Of a stretch of DNA of 64,000 bases, positions 41,487 to 52,290 are shown piece after piece. The notes under the pieces were generated by a model, which saw nothing but the letters and a program-made list of their open reading frames with translations, ran no database searches and was not told the DNA's origin. The stretch's first letter is position 1. Every line of letters starts with the position of its first letter. The stretch comes from Closterium sp. Naga37s-1 (Eukaryota; Streptophyta; Zygnematophyceae; Desmidiales; Closteriaceae): assembly GCA_947471745.1 (NCBI GenBank), contig CANJKZ010000924.1, forward strand, positions 806,001 to 870,000. The letters are read 5' to 3'. A program made the translations under genes and the position numbers.

Positions 41487-43380
41487 TTACTTACCCGTAT
41501 GGTTGGTATTAAGAGTAAGTGCGTTACCTCTTCATATGGTTGATACTAAGAGTAAGTCCGTAACTTACCCATATTGTTTGTACCAAGAGTAAGTGCGTTT
41601 CTTACCCATATTGTTGGTACCAAGAGAATGTGCGTTACTTACCCATATTGATGGTACCAAGAGTAATTGTCTGACTTACCCATATGGTTGGTATTAAGAA
41701 TGAGTGCGTCACTTAGACATATGGTTGGTACCAAGAGTAAGTGCGTTATTTACCTATATCATTGGTACCAAGACTATATGCGTTACTTACCCATATGGTT
41801 GGTACTAGGAGTAAGTGCGTTACTTACCGATATGGTTGGTACTAGGAGTTAGTGTGTTACTTACCCATATTGTTGGTGCCAAGAGTAAGTTCGGTACTTA
41901 CCCATATGGTTGGTTCTAGGAGTAACTGCGTTACTTACCCATATGGTTGGTACCAAGAGTAAGTGCGTTAGATCTTCATATGGTCAGTAGTATGAGTACA
42001 TGCGTTACTTATGCATATGGTTGGTACCAAGAGTAAGTGCTTTATTTACCCATATGGTTGGTACTAAGAGTTAGTGCGTTTCTTACCCGCATTGTTGGTA
42101 CCAAGAGTAGGTACGTTACTTACCCATATGGTTGGTACCAAGAGTAGGTACTTTACTTACCCATACTGTTGGTACCAAGAGTAAGTGCGTTACTTATCCA
42201 TATGGTTGGTACTAGGAGTAACTGCGTTACTTACCCATATGGTTGGTACCAAGAGTAAGTGCGTTACTTCCTCATATGGTTGGTACTAGGAATATATGCG
42301 TTACTTACCCATATTGTTGGTACTAGGAATATGTGCGTTACTTACCCATATTGTTGGAACCAAGAGTAAGTGCGTTACTTACACATATTGTTGGTACCAA
42401 GAGTTAGTGCGCTACTTATCCATGTGATTGGTGCGTTACTTACCCATATGGTTGGTACCAAGAGTAAGTGCGTTACTTACCCAAATTGTTGGTACCAAGG
42501 GTAAGTGCGTTAGATCTTCATATGGTCGGTACTAAGAGTACGTGCGTTACTTACGCAATGGTTGGTACCAAGAGTAAGTGCTTTAATTACCCATATGGTT
42601 GGTACTAAGAGTCAGTGCGTTTCTTACCCGTATTGTTGGTACCAAGAGTAGGTACGTTACTTACCCATATGGTTGGTACCAAGAGTAGGTACTTTACTTA
42701 CCCATACTGTTGGTACCAAGAGTAAGTGCGTTACTTACCCATATGGTTGGTACTATGAGTAGCTGCGTTACTTATCATATGGTTGGTACTAGGAGTAAGT
42801 GTGTTACTTACTCATATGGTTGGTACTAGGAATTAGTGCATTACTTACTTATATTGTTGGTACCAAGAGTTCGTGCGTTACTTATCCATGTGGTAGGTAC
42901 TAAGTGTAAGTGCGTTACTTACCCATATGCTTGGTACCAAGAATATGTGCGTTACTTACCCATATGGTTGGTACATTTACGCATATGGTTGGTACCAAGA
43001 ATAAGTGCGTTAGATCTTCATATGGTCGGGACTAAGAGTACGAGCGTTACTTAATCATATGGTTTGTACCAAGAGTAAGCGCCTAATTTACCCATATGGT
43101 TGGTACTAAGAGTAAGAGCGTTTCTTGCCCGTATTGTTGGTACAAAGAATAGGTACGTTACTTACCCATATGGTTGGTACCAAGAGTAGGTACGTTACTT
43201 ACCCATATTGTTGGTACCAAGAGTAAGTGCGTTACTTACTTTTATGGTTGGTACTAAGAGTAAGTGCGTTACTTACCCATATGGCTGGTACCAAGAGTAA
43301 GTGCGTTATTTACCCATATGGTTGGTACTGAGAGTAAGTTAGTTATTTACCCATATGGATGGTACTAGCAATAAGTGTGT
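41487..43380 (+). repeat. 37-bp satellite array, forward, ending at the orientation switch
   Basis: About 51 forward units. A run near 41,950-42,160 recurs in similar form near 42,490-42,710, another sign of local amplification. The array ends with ataagtgtgt at 43,380, where the opposite orientation starts. No gene. Confidence 0.95.
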
Positions 43381-43557
43381 AAGTAACGCACTTACTCTTA
43401 GTACCAACCATATGGGTAAGTAACGCACCAACTCTTGGTACCAACCATATGGGAAAGTAGCTCTCTTACTCTTGGTACCAACAATGGGTAACGCACTTAC
43501 TCTTAGTACCAACTATTTAGGTAAGTAACACACTTACGTTTTGTACCTGCGGAGATA
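43381..43557 (-). repeat. 37-bp satellite, reverse orientation, first block
   Basis: Starting aagtaacgca at 43,381, the units read as the reverse complement of everything to the left. About four to five units lead up to the left target-site copy gtacc (43,553-43,557) of element E. No gene. Confidence 0.95.
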
Positions 43558-44572
43558 ACTAAAACAATGGGAGCTAGACTACGGGGAAAGGCACGGGGTG
43601 TTATGGGTGATCTCTGCGTTTGTTCCTTAGTCGTTCACTTGTGCTCTCTCTACTTGCGCATTCACGGGGAAATTGGCAAGAATTTCACTAGCAAAAGTTG
43701 ACAATAATGGTTCACAATGGCAAAGCAACACTGACTACATCAGGAGCTAGCATGCAAGCAGGTCGACTGCCAGCGCAGCACGGTCGACCGCGTTCCAGCA
43801 CTGCAAGGTCGACCGCGCTCCAGCAGAGCAAAGTCGCGGTCTGCCAGCACTGCAAGTCGACGGCGTGCCAACGCTGCAGCAAGGCGGCTGCACAGCGTTG
43901 CACCCGCAGGACAGCAGCGCACCTGCTCGCAGGTGCTCGCAGTTGATTGGCGTGCTGTGCTTCGTCATCTGCACAACACAGACACCAAGTCGACCGCGTG
44001 CCCACGTCTGCACTTGGTCCTCCAGGTCGACCTCGGGATACCACCACCGAGGTCGGCTTCGCCAAAACCACCTGAGCGACTGTCGCGCACCTCCGCAGAA
44101 CTTCGTCGCCCGGGTAACTTGGTCGACCTGGAAACAACCAGGTCGGCGTCGACTTCCTCGAATAAAGTCGACCGAACGTTGTACGTGCTCGTCGACTGCC
44201 CAAGTCGACGACCACCAACCGAATTCATCAAGTCGGCCACTCCCCAAGTCGACGCCACGAAGTCTGCGCCACTCTTCTTCGTGCCCATCGACCGCACAGG
44301 TCTACCACCACCACCGGTCGATTACACCAAGTCGACCGCACCCCTGGTCGACCGGCTCCAGGTCGACCAGTCCTGCTGTCAGCCGACCACACCAAGACGG
44401 CTTCACCAGGTTGGCGTCACAAAGTCGACGCCCTGCAAGGTCGACCTCCCAAGTCGACCTCCCAAAGTCGGCGCCGACCACTGCTGCAGGTCGGCTGCAC
44501 CTCCCGCACACCCGACCACAAAGTCGGCTTCGCCCAAGCGAGGACGGGGCCAACACACAATTCCCGTTGACA
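43558..44572 (-). repeat. 3' LTR of element E (1,015 bp)
   Basis: On the plus strand begins tgcggagata and ends cccgttgaca. GTCGAC-rich between about 43,750 and 44,470. Contains the inverted repeat gcacctgc/gcaggtgc at about 43,919-43,936. The adjoining purine tract, in element sense, is cggcaggggag. Confidence 0.92.
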
Positions 44573-44697
44573 CTCCCCTGCCGCGTTCACGCTTGGGCCT
44601 CCAGCCCACACGGCAGCATTACTCGGAGAATAGTCCGTCGGCGTGCACACAACACACAGCACGCCGATCACCGAAGACCAGCAAGAGGGCACGGCAC

Positions 44698-45335
44698 CTA
44701 CTGCTGCACGTCATCTTCACCGTCGCCGACGTCGGCCAGACGCACTTGGCCGATTGCGATGGAGCACCGGTTGAAGGCCGGAACGTGCAGCGCCTTCGTC
44801 AAGAAGTCGGCCGGCTGCTCGGTGGTCGGGATGTACTTCAGTGTGAACTTCCCGCGCTTCACCATGTGCTGCAGCCAGGCATATTGCCGCTCCATGTGCT
44901 TGAGGTTGCCCTGCAGCCCCAAGCCTTCGGCGACCGTGATAGCCAACTAGTTGACCTCCCGAAGGACGGTCAGCGTCCCAGCGTCCAGCAGCTGGAACTC
45001 TGCAAGAAGGAAGCGAAGTCGGCGTCCCTCCTTGTCGGCCTCGGTTGCCGCCACGAACTCCGACTCGGTCGACGACAACGTCGCGCACTAGATGCGTTGG
45101 CTCGACCAGGAGACGGCGGCCCCTCCGTAGACGAACACGTAGCCGCCCGCTTCTGCTTGTCGCCGGCGTCCTCGGCGTCCACGTAGCCGACCAGCTTCAG
45201 CGACTCTGGTCCACCGCCGAACTCCAGGGTGGTGTCACGGGTGTCGGCGAGCTAGGCGAGACAGCGGTCGACCTCGCGCCAGTGCTGGTCGCTCCTCACC
45301 GCGAGGCCGCTCCTCAGCTTGCTGCAGGCGAAGGC
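44698..45335 (-). pseudogene. Copia RNase H (element E)
   Basis: The frame 44,698-44,946 reads the RNase H end (NLKHMERQYAWLQHMVKRGKF, EQPADFLTKALHVPAF, ending DDVQQ). Upstream pieces of the same domain occur in other frames up to 45,335, where element D is inserted. It resembles the RNase H of element B closely. Confidence 0.82.
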
Positions 45336-45950
45336 TGTCGAAGTGAAAGGGCCCGCCCTGCTTGGGTGCAGGCATTCTCTGCGACGCCATGGTGAATTCG
45401 ACGGCAGGCGAAGGCATGCGAATTTCGCTCAGGGGGTTTTGGCGAAATTCGACCTGCGGAATGGCATCACGTGCTCGTCGGTGGACACCTGGTGAAACCG
45501 ACGACACGTTTTCTACCTGGCACCTGCGCAATGTGCCTGACGGTGAAACAGTCGACATGCACCTACTTGGTAGGTGCGCACCAGTGCGCAGATATTCATC
45601 TGCGACAGCAACGCTGGCAGGCCGCCCTTCTGCAGCGTTGGCACGTCGCCCTTCTGCTACGCTGGCAGGCCGCCCTGTTTCAGCGTTGGCGAGCCGCTCG
45701 GATTCTGCGCTGGCAGTTCGCCTTGCAGAATCCTTGCTAGGGGTTGCAATGCCATTCTAGTCATATCGACTTGCATGCCTCATTTTGTACTCTATTCACA
45801 ATGTTCTTTTCAAATTTCTTAGTGGAAACTCTTGCCAAATTTCTCTTTGTACACAGCAAGTAGTAAGAACGCTACTAGAGCGCTACGATCACCTGCACAA
45901 CCCCGTGCCCTCCTCCGTAGTCCACTCCCGTTGTTGGGTGACTCTCCGCA
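45336..45950 (+). repeat. 5' LTR of element D (615 bp)
   Basis: Starts tgtcgaagtg and ends gactctccgca. Contains an inverted repeat gcacctac/gtaggtgc near 45,560-45,578 and five exact-length 24-bp minirepeats at 45,612-45,731 built on cgctggcaggccgcc and cgttggcacgtcgcc. It has few GTCGAC hexamers compared with B and E. Confidence 0.9.
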
Positions 45951-45968
45951 TGGTGCGGTGAGCGTGGA
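45951..45968 (+). other. Primer-binding site, tRNA-Phe type (element D)
   Basis: TGGTGCGGTGAGCGTGGA directly follows the 5' LTR, identical to the site of element B and complementary to the plant tRNA-Phe 3' end. Confidence 0.8.
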
Positions 45969-46147
45969 CGGCCCGCGATAGACCTTCAGATTCGACAACT
46001 TTGCGCCTTACCTAAATTGTTAGGCCGGCAGCCATCGTAATCGCCATGGTAGACCACGAGGTCGAAGCAGGCGTAGAGGATACCCTGCAGGCGCGATAGG
46101 ATGGTGTTCGGGCACGCCACAAAGCTGGCGACTACAGCGAGGCGGAC

Positions 46148-47839
46148 TTGGAGATTCTGCTCCTAGGAACTCGTGCGCAGTGGGCGCGTGAGAATCCCCC
46201 TCCCCGTGCTGAAGCGGACGGCGCGTCCGCCTCTCCCCGACCCGTGCTCAACGAAGGTGACGGCGGCAATGTTGTCGGTGGCGGAAGCATGAGGGTTCAC
46301 GGAGTGATTCGGGCCGCCGACTTCAGCGTTGGCGGAATGCAGGCGCAAGTACTGCGGTCGACGGCGGCTGCAGAAAGCTCAAACGGCAACATCGATGGTC
46401 GACGTCATTCGGCGACTCATGCGTCGGCTGGTCGAGACGGAGGCATCGCGCCGGCGTACGGCTACTTCAAAATTTTGCCGGACAAGATCACTGTGCCGAA
46501 GCCGCTCGAAGGACGACACGACTTAATCACATGGATAGAATCTATCGAGCCTCAGCTAGAGATCGCCGGATTGAAGAAGTTCGTCGACAGCAATGTGGAG
46601 ACGCCGGACGAAGACGACTCTGAACTCTGGGTGGAATTTCGCGCTGCTCATCTTCTGACCTTCATGGTCATTTCGAGGTGCTGTTCGCCGTTGGTGCAAG
46701 TTGCGTTGAAGCCGTGCCGATTTCGAGTGGACGCCGGCTACCAAGCGTGGAAGTACATCATGCGGACCTACAAAGCGACAGACGACCTCTACATCAGCCA
46801 ACTGGAGATGAGATTGACCAACATTCGGATGGGCGAGCAGGAATCGGCGACCGAGTACTGCAATCGAGCGCGGCAAATTCTGGCCGACCTGCGGATGGCC
46901 GGCGTCGAATACTCGGTGGCGTCGTATGTCACGCATGTCATCAATGGCCTCCCCTCGGGCTACAACCTAATGCGCAGGATGCTGACGATTCCCGGCACGC
47001 GCGAGACTCTGAACGAGGACTCGCTTTCGAGCCACATCATCCAGGACGAGTTCATGCAGGAGTCTGAGCGGTCTACGGAGCTCCTTCCGCAGGCCAACTA
47101 CGTTGCTCCGACGAAGCAGGGACATCAGACGGGGCAGCGTGGGAAGTCGGGCGGAGGCGGAGGCGGTGGCGGAAAGTCGTCGAACACGAAGTCGTCGGAG
47201 GGCGCCGACTGCGGGAAGTCGGCAAAAAGCAATGATCGCGGTAGCAGTGTTTCGCGTCGAGGAGGACGCCGCTGCTACAATTGTGGAGATCCCGACCACC
47301 TCTCGTACGACTGCCCTGACCGCGACAAGTCCGACGACGATCAAAGAGGAAGCCGCGGAAAGTCTGAAAACGCCCGTCGACCAGAGGACGGGAAGCCTGA
47401 CAGCGACCGTCATCGTCGAGACAACCAGCCGCGCAAGGAGAAGCCAGCGTCGTCGAAAACAGCGTCGAAATCAGAGGGAGATACCTCGACCGGCAAGGAA
47501 GCCTCTTGTTCGATGGTTGGCGTGGTCGAGCCAAATTTTTCGCTGGCGCCGGAGGCTGGAGCAGACTTCCAGGCGGTCGCAGCAGCCGTGCAGGCGAATC
47601 CGACCGTGGTGCTCCTCGACAGTGGCTGCTCCCATCGTCTGATGGGAAAGCGTGAGGCCTTCGTCGACATGAAGCCAGGAGGCGAAATCCGTCACGTGCG
47701 CGGATTCAACGGGGCGCTTCAGAACGTCGAAGGTCGTGGCACAGTTGCTCTGAAAGGAGAGGTCGGGAAGCCGATTCTCATACCCGACGTGTTGTACGTT
47801 CCGGGCGTGCACACAACCTGCTATCGGCTGGTCAGCTGA
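46148..47839 (+). CDS. Copia gag with zinc knuckle and protease (element D)
   Basis: An open frame of 563 codons. The capsid-like core (about 100-305) has YGYFKILPDKI, LITWIESIEPQLEIAG, LTFMVISRCCSP, AWKYIMRTYKATDDLYISQLE, NIRMGEQESATEYCNRARQIL and LNEDSLSSHIIQDEFMQ, the UBN2-type Copia gag pattern. A glycine- and serine-rich stretch precedes a perfect CCHC zinc knuckle (CYNCGDPDHLSYDC, about 376-389), which binds nucleic acid. The protease motif LLDSGCSH is near 489-496, followed by HVRGFNGALQNVEGRGTV. It resembles the gag of element B but is clearly diverged. Part of a fossil element. Confidence 0.92.
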   Translation: MEILLLGTRAQWARENPPPRAEADGASASPRPVLNEGDGGNVVGGGSMRVHGVIRAADFSVGGMQAQVLRSTAAAESSNGNIDGRRHSATHASAGRDGGIAPAYGYFKILPDKITVPKPLEGRHDLITWIESIEPQLEIAGLKKFVDSNVETPDEDDSELWVEFRAAHLLTFMVISRCCSPLVQVALKPCRFRVDAGYQAWKYIMRTYKATDDLYISQLEMRLTNIRMGEQESATEYCNRARQILADLRMAGVEYSVASYVTHVINGLPSGYNLMRRMLTIPGTRETLNEDSLSSHIIQDEFMQESERSTELLPQANYVAPTKQGHQTGQRGKSGGGGGGGGKSSNTKSSEGADCGKSAKSNDRGSSVSRRGGRRCYNCGDPDHLSYDCPDRDKSDDDQRGSRGKSENARRPEDGKPDSDRHRRDNQPRKEKPASSKTASKSEGDTSTGKEASCSMVGVVEPNFSLAPEAGADFQAVAAAVQANPTVVLLDSGCSHRLMGKREAFVDMKPGGEIRHVRGFNGALQNVEGRGTVALKGEVGKPILIPDVLYVPGVHTTCYRLVS

Positions 47840-47850
47840 AGGACAACGGC

Positions 47851-49431
47851 GTGAAGCTGCAGGACGAGGGTGACGAGATGCTGCTCGTTTCCGCTGCAGG
47901 CGACGTGCTCGGTCGAGCACGGTTTACCGGCCGAGTCATCTGCACCGACCTCCGGCCCTGCTCCTCGAAATCGACATCATCTTCAACGGAGGCAGTTGCT
48001 CTGTGGACGATCGCCTCAGCGACGAAGTCGACACCGGACAGGTGGCACGCGAGGCTCGCGCACGTCGGCGTCGATACGATTACGAGTTCGGCGAAGCATG
48101 AAGTTGCCATCGGTCTGGACATCAAGAAGTTGACTGGAGCTGACCTGCCGGGTGCCTCCTGCGTCGGCGGCAAGCTGGCGCGGCATACTTTCCCAGAGAA
48201 AGGCTCGGATGCTGAAAACGCCCTCGACGTCGTGCACATTGACCTCTGCGGCCCCTTCCGTGTGGCTGCCGCGGATGGGAGCCTCTACTTCCTCCTCCTC
48301 AAGGACCGCAAGACCCACTTTGTGTGGGTCCGCCCGATCGCAAAAAAGAGCGACGTGCTCGGCGTCTTCGAGAAGTGGCTGAAAGAAGTGGAGCGGCAGA
48401 CTTCGACGTCGGTGAAAAGGCTGCGCTCTGATCGCGGGGGCGAATTCCTTGGCAAGAAATTCACCGACCTTGTCGAGGACAAGGGTATCCTCCACAACCT
48501 CACGTGCCCCTACACTCCGCAGCAAAATGGCATGACGGAGCGGGAGATGCGCACGGTCGTCGAAGCTGTGCGGACGATGCTGCTTCACATCGGGGTGAAG
48601 CATCACTGGTGGCACCTCGCCCTTCGCCACGCCGTCTGGGTGCGCAACTGTCTTGAACGGACCTCCCTTCCTCCGAGGACGACGCCATATGAGCTGCTGT
48701 TCGACAAGAAGCCGGATCTCACTCTAGCGCGCGTGTGGGGCTGCATGGTGCAGTTCATGGTCCCGGAGCAGCAGCGTGGCGGAAAGTTGGCACCGAAGGC
48801 ACGCTGGGGAATTCACCTCGGTGTTTCGCCGGAGAGCAAGGGATGGGAGGTGCTCGACCTCACCGACAACCGCGTTGTCACAACCGTGGAAGCAATCTTC
48901 TACGAGACAATGTCTCTGGAGGAGTGGAAGGCGGAGCATGGGCCGGCGTCGGAGCGGACGAAGGTTTCTCCGCTGACGGGTCCATCGCCGGCGGCGATTC
49001 AGTTGCTCGCCGCCGAGGACGACGGTTCGTCAGACGATCACGCTCCCTCCATTCCGCCCTCGTCGAAACCTCCTCCGCCTCTTCCCCCCTCCCTCCCATC
49101 GCTCGCCTCCGGCCTGCCTAAGTCGGCATCGACGTCGGCCGCCAGCGATGAGGGGAGCATTGGTGCATCGCCTTCGGCTCCGCCTATCGGCATCGCTGGC
49201 GGTCGACGTGGTCTGGTCAGCGAGCAAGTCGACAGGGGAGCCGTCGAACAGGAGGCGCGTTTCAGAGGAGCCATCGACAGGGGAGCCGCCGAACAGGGAG
49301 CGCGTTTCAGAGGAGCCGCCGAACGGGGAGCGTGTTTCAGAGGAGCCGTCGACAGAAAAGCCGTCGAACGAGGATCTCGCTGCAGAGGAGCGGACGACAG
49401 GGGAGCAGTTCGACGATGGCACATCGAGTGA
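47851..49431 (+). CDS. Copia integrase (element D)
   Basis: An open frame of 526 codons. It has the pre-integrase region with WHARLAHVGVD and CVGGKLARHTF (about 63-115) and the integrase core with VVHIDLCGPF (near 130), VKRLRSDRGGEF (near 193) and QQNGMTEREMR (near 229), giving the D, D, E triad with about 35 residues between the last two. The C-terminal part has WWHLALRHAVWVRNCLERT, VWGCMVQF and GVSPESKGWEVLD. The last hundred or so residues are a low-complexity repeat overlapping the start of the reverse transcriptase frame. Confidence 0.9.
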   Translation: MKLQDEGDEMLLVSAAGDVLGRARFTGRVICTDLRPCSSKSTSSSTEAVALWTIASATKSTPDRWHARLAHVGVDTITSSAKHEVAIGLDIKKLTGADLPGASCVGGKLARHTFPEKGSDAENALDVVHIDLCGPFRVAAADGSLYFLLLKDRKTHFVWVRPIAKKSDVLGVFEKWLKEVERQTSTSVKRLRSDRGGEFLGKKFTDLVEDKGILHNLTCPYTPQQNGMTEREMRTVVEAVRTMLLHIGVKHHWWHLALRHAVWVRNCLERTSLPPRTTPYELLFDKKPDLTLARVWGCMVQFMVPEQQRGGKLAPKARWGIHLGVSPESKGWEVLDLTDNRVVTTVEAIFYETMSLEEWKAEHGPASERTKVSPLTGPSPAAIQLLAAEDDGSSDDHAPSIPPSSKPPPPLPPSLPSLASGLPKSASTSAASDEGSIGASPSAPPIGIAGGRRGLVSEQVDRGAVEQEARFRGAIDRGAAEQGARFRGAAERGACFRGAVDRKAVERGSRCRGADDRGAVRRWHIE

Positions 49432-50251
49432 CGTTGTTGAAGTCATCAATGGCGATGACGGAGAGCTGTCGACCGGGGAGCAGCCCAGCGACAGCGACGT
49501 GGTGGAAGTCTCGGCCGACAAGCCTGCAGTTCGACGTTCCACCCACTCCAACTTTAGCAAGCCTCGCGAGAAGCTGAGCTACCATGCTTGCCTGCCGCCG
49601 ACCTCCTACAGCACGCTGCTCGATGATGCGCAGACCGACGTCGACCTGCCCGAGCTCGACCCCGATATGCACGCCGACCCAGAGCACCGCTGGGACATCG
49701 CCAACATGACGGTCAAGGAGGCGTTGGCGAGCTGGAAGGGCAAGGCGGTGAAAGCGGCGATGGACGAGGAGATTCGAAGTCTTATCACCAACGGCACATG
49801 GGAGCTGGTGGAGCGCCCGCGCGGCGTCAATGTCATGAAGAACCGCTGGGTTCTGACGACGAAGTACCACGTCGACGACACGGTCGCCCGCGAAAAGGCG
49901 CGCTTGGTGGTGAAAGGCTTCACGCAAATCTACGGAGCTGATTACGACGAGACGTACGCACCAGTCGGGAGCTACGTCACGCTGCGAATTATCCGTAGCA
50001 TCGTCGCCGTCCTCGACCTTCACCTCATGCAGCTAGACATGAAGAATGCTTTTCCGCAGAGCAAGCTCGACCGCGTGCTCTACATGGACCAGCCGGCTTA
50101 CTACAACGACGGCACCGCCCGCGTATGCAAGCTTCTGAAGAGCTTGTACGGGCAGAAGCAGAGCCCTCTACTAAGGTACTCGGCGCTCGACGCTGTGCTG
50201 ACAAGGCGCTGGCTGGAGCAAGAGCCAGGTCGACGAGGCTCTATATTTTAG
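49148..50251 (+). CDS. Copia reverse transcriptase, N-terminal part (element D)
   Basis: A frame of 367 codons. After an acidic linker with repeated TGEP/RVSEEP units (about 25-75) comes the RVT_2 domain: MKNRWVLTTKYH, ARLVVKGFTQIYGADYDETYAPV, and LDMKNAFPQSKLDRVLYMDQP, then VCKLLKSLYGQKQ. It overlaps the integrase frame by 284 bases in a different reading frame. The YVDD-containing half lies in the next frame. Confidence 0.88.
   Translation: MRGALVHRLRLRLSASLAVDVVWSASKSTGEPSNRRRVSEEPSTGEPPNRERVSEEPPNGERVSEEPSTEKPSNEDLAAEERTTGEQFDDGTSSDVVEVINGDDGELSTGEQPSDSDVVEVSADKPAVRRSTHSNFSKPREKLSYHACLPPTSYSTLLDDAQTDVDLPELDPDMHADPEHRWDIANMTVKEALASWKGKAVKAAMDEEIRSLITNGTWELVERPRGVNVMKNRWVLTTKYHVDDTVAREKARLVVKGFTQIYGADYDETYAPVGSYVTLRIIRSIVAVLDLHLMQLDMKNAFPQSKLDRVLYMDQPAYYNDGTARVCKLLKSLYGQKQSPLLRYSALDAVLTRRWLEQEPGRRGSIF
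49227..49400 (+). repeat. Linker minirepeat between integrase and reverse transcriptase (element D)
   Basis: Units of about 45-60 bases built on gagccgtcgacaggggagcc and cgcgtttcagaggagcc recur three to four times and encode the TGEP...RVSEEP peptide repeat. Elements B and E have a comparable but diverged TGE-rich linker. Confidence 0.75.
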
Positions 50252-50267
50252 AGTTGGCGACGACGGA

Positions 50268-51249
50268 GTGGCGTGCTGGGTGCTCATCTACGTCGACGAC
50301 CTGCTCGCCGCCAGCAGCAGTACCGAGATGCTGAAGGAGCTGAAGGAGCTGCTGGATGCCGCCTTTGAGCTGCGCGAGATCATCCCGGTCGATAAGTATT
50401 TGGGCCTCAAAATCGTGCGCGACCGTCCGGCGCGGAAGCTGTGCCTGCACCAGCAGTCCTACGTTGACAAGCTGCGTAGGCGTTTCATCGACAAGGAGCA
50501 GACTGGTCGGCGTCCGAAGGTGCCCGTTTCCGTCGAGGCCTACGCCGAGCTGACTTTCGACGACGAGGACTTCCAGTCGCGCGAAGAGGAGGAGTACCGT
50601 CAGAAGGTCGGTTCGCTGCAGTTCGCTGCCACGACAACTCGGCTCGACATCGCCTTTGCGTGCAGCAAGCTGGGGTCTGGTCTGACGGTGAGGAGCGACC
50701 AGCACCGGCGCGAGGTCGATCGCTGCCTCACCTATCTCGCCGATACGCGCGATGCTGCTCTGGAGTTCGGCGGCGGGCCGGAAACTCTGAAACTGGTCGG
50801 CTACGCGGACGCGGACGACGCTGGCGACAACGTAGGAGCACGAATGGCTACGTTTTCACCTTCGGCGGTGCAGCTGACGAGCCAAAGCATCAAGTGCGTG
50901 ACCTCTGTCCTCGACGGAGTCGGAGTACATCGCGGTCACCGAAGCCGGCAAGGAGGCTCGTCGACTTCGATTCCTCCTCGCGGAGTTCCAGCTCCTCGAC
51001 GCTGGGACGCCGACTGCTCTGAACGTGGACAATCAGTCCGCCATCGCGGTCGCTGAGGGCTTGGGGCTGAAGGGCAACCTCAAGCACATGGAGCGACGCT
51101 ACGCCTGGCTGCAGCAGATGGTGAAGCGCAATAAGATTGCGCTGGACTTCCTCACTAAGGCGCTGCATTTTCCGGCCTTCAACCGGCGCTCCGTCGCGGT
51201 CGGCCAAGTTCGCCTTGCCGACGCCGGCGACGACGACGACGTGCAGTAG
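50268..51249 (+). pseudogene. Copia reverse transcriptase C-terminal part and RNase H (element D)
   Basis: The frame 50,268-51,056 opens with WVLIYVDDLLAAS, the reverse transcriptase catalytic YVDD, then KYLGLKIVRDR, YRQKVGSLQFAATTTRLDIAFA and VGYADADDAGD at the start of RNase H. The RNase H end is read in 51,025-51,249 (MDNQSAIAVAEGLGL, NLKHMERRYAWLQQM, LDFLTKALHFPAF). Fossil. Confidence 0.87.
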
Positions 51250-51394
51250 TAGGCGCCATTTCCTCTAACATGGCTGGTGCGGTGATCGGCGTGCGGGGTT
51301 GTGCACGCCGGCGAGATTTCTCCTTGTACTCTATCCCTCTGGGTTATGGGTGGACCTTGTGTGTGGGGACCCAAGCTTGAGCTGGGCAGGGGAG

Positions 51395-52186
51395 TGTCGA
51401 AGTGAAAGGCCCCGCCCTCGCTTGGGCGCAGGCATTCTCTGCGACGCCATGGTGAATTTGACGAAAGCGGTCGTTGGATGGGCTCTCAGATTTAGTCGGC
51501 CGGCGCGTCCTCTGAAACAACGGGTGGTTTTCGAGGAGGCTGTCCTCTGGTCGGCTAGCCCATCGACGAGCTCCGGTCGAGTGGGTGATCTTCGACGAAC
51601 TCGTCCTCTGATCGGCTGGTGAGTCGCGCGAACTCTGACGGACGGGGTCCGTTTCGACGAGCCTTGTTCTTTGATCGAGTGGTGCTGTTCGGCAAATCTA
51701 GTCTTGGCGAACTAGTCGAATTCGCGCGACTGCGAAGCTCTGCGAAGGCATGCGAATTTCGCTCAGGGGGTTTTGGCGAAATTTGACCTGCGGAATGGCA
51801 TCACGTGCTCGTCGGTGGACACCTGGTGAAACCGACGACACGTTTTCTACCTGGCACCTGCGCAATGTGCCTGACGGTGAAACCGTCGACCTGCACCTAC
51901 TTGGTAGGTGCGCACCAGTGCGCAGATATTCATCTGCGACAGCAACGCTGGCAGGCCGCCCTGCTGCAGCGTTGGCACGTCGCCCTTCTGCTACGTTGGC
52001 AGGCCGCCCTGTTTCAGCGTTGACGAGCCGCTCTGATGCTGCGCTGGCAGTTCGCCTTGCAGAATCCTTGCTAGGGGTTGCGATGCCATTATAGTCATAT
52101 CAACTTGCATGTCTCATTTTGTACTATATTCTCAATGTTTTTTTCAAATTTCTTAGTAGAAACTCCTGCCGGATTTCTGTGTGTAC
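51395..52186 (+). repeat. 3' LTR of element D
   Basis: Starts tgtcgaagtg after the purine tract gggcaggggag and continues to about 52,186, where element E sequence resumes. Repeats the hairpin gcacctac/gtaggtgc near 51,893-51,911 and the 24-bp minirepeats at 51,946-52,065. Confidence 0.88.
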
Positions 52187-52290
52187 GTCTCGTCGTAGTC
52201 GGCGCCATACACCTGCGTGAAGCCGTTCACGCCCAGCCTCGCCTTCTCCCGGGCGACCGTGTCGTCGACGTGGTACTTGGTCATCAGCAG

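Larger units (their letters stand above)
45336..52186 (+). mobile_element. Group-2 Copia element D, nested in element E
   Basis: A plus-strand Copia element. It has a 5' LTR at 45,336-45,950, a perfect tRNA-Phe-type primer site at 45,951-45,968, gag with zinc knuckle and protease (46,148-47,839), integrase (47,851 onward), reverse transcriptase and RNase H (to 51,249), a purine tract gggcaggggag, and a 3' LTR from 51,395 to about 52,186. It lies in the opposite orientation inside element E and is therefore younger than E. The two LTRs differ in length. It is a subfamily distinct from B and E and looks broken, with about five breaks. Confidence 0.92.
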
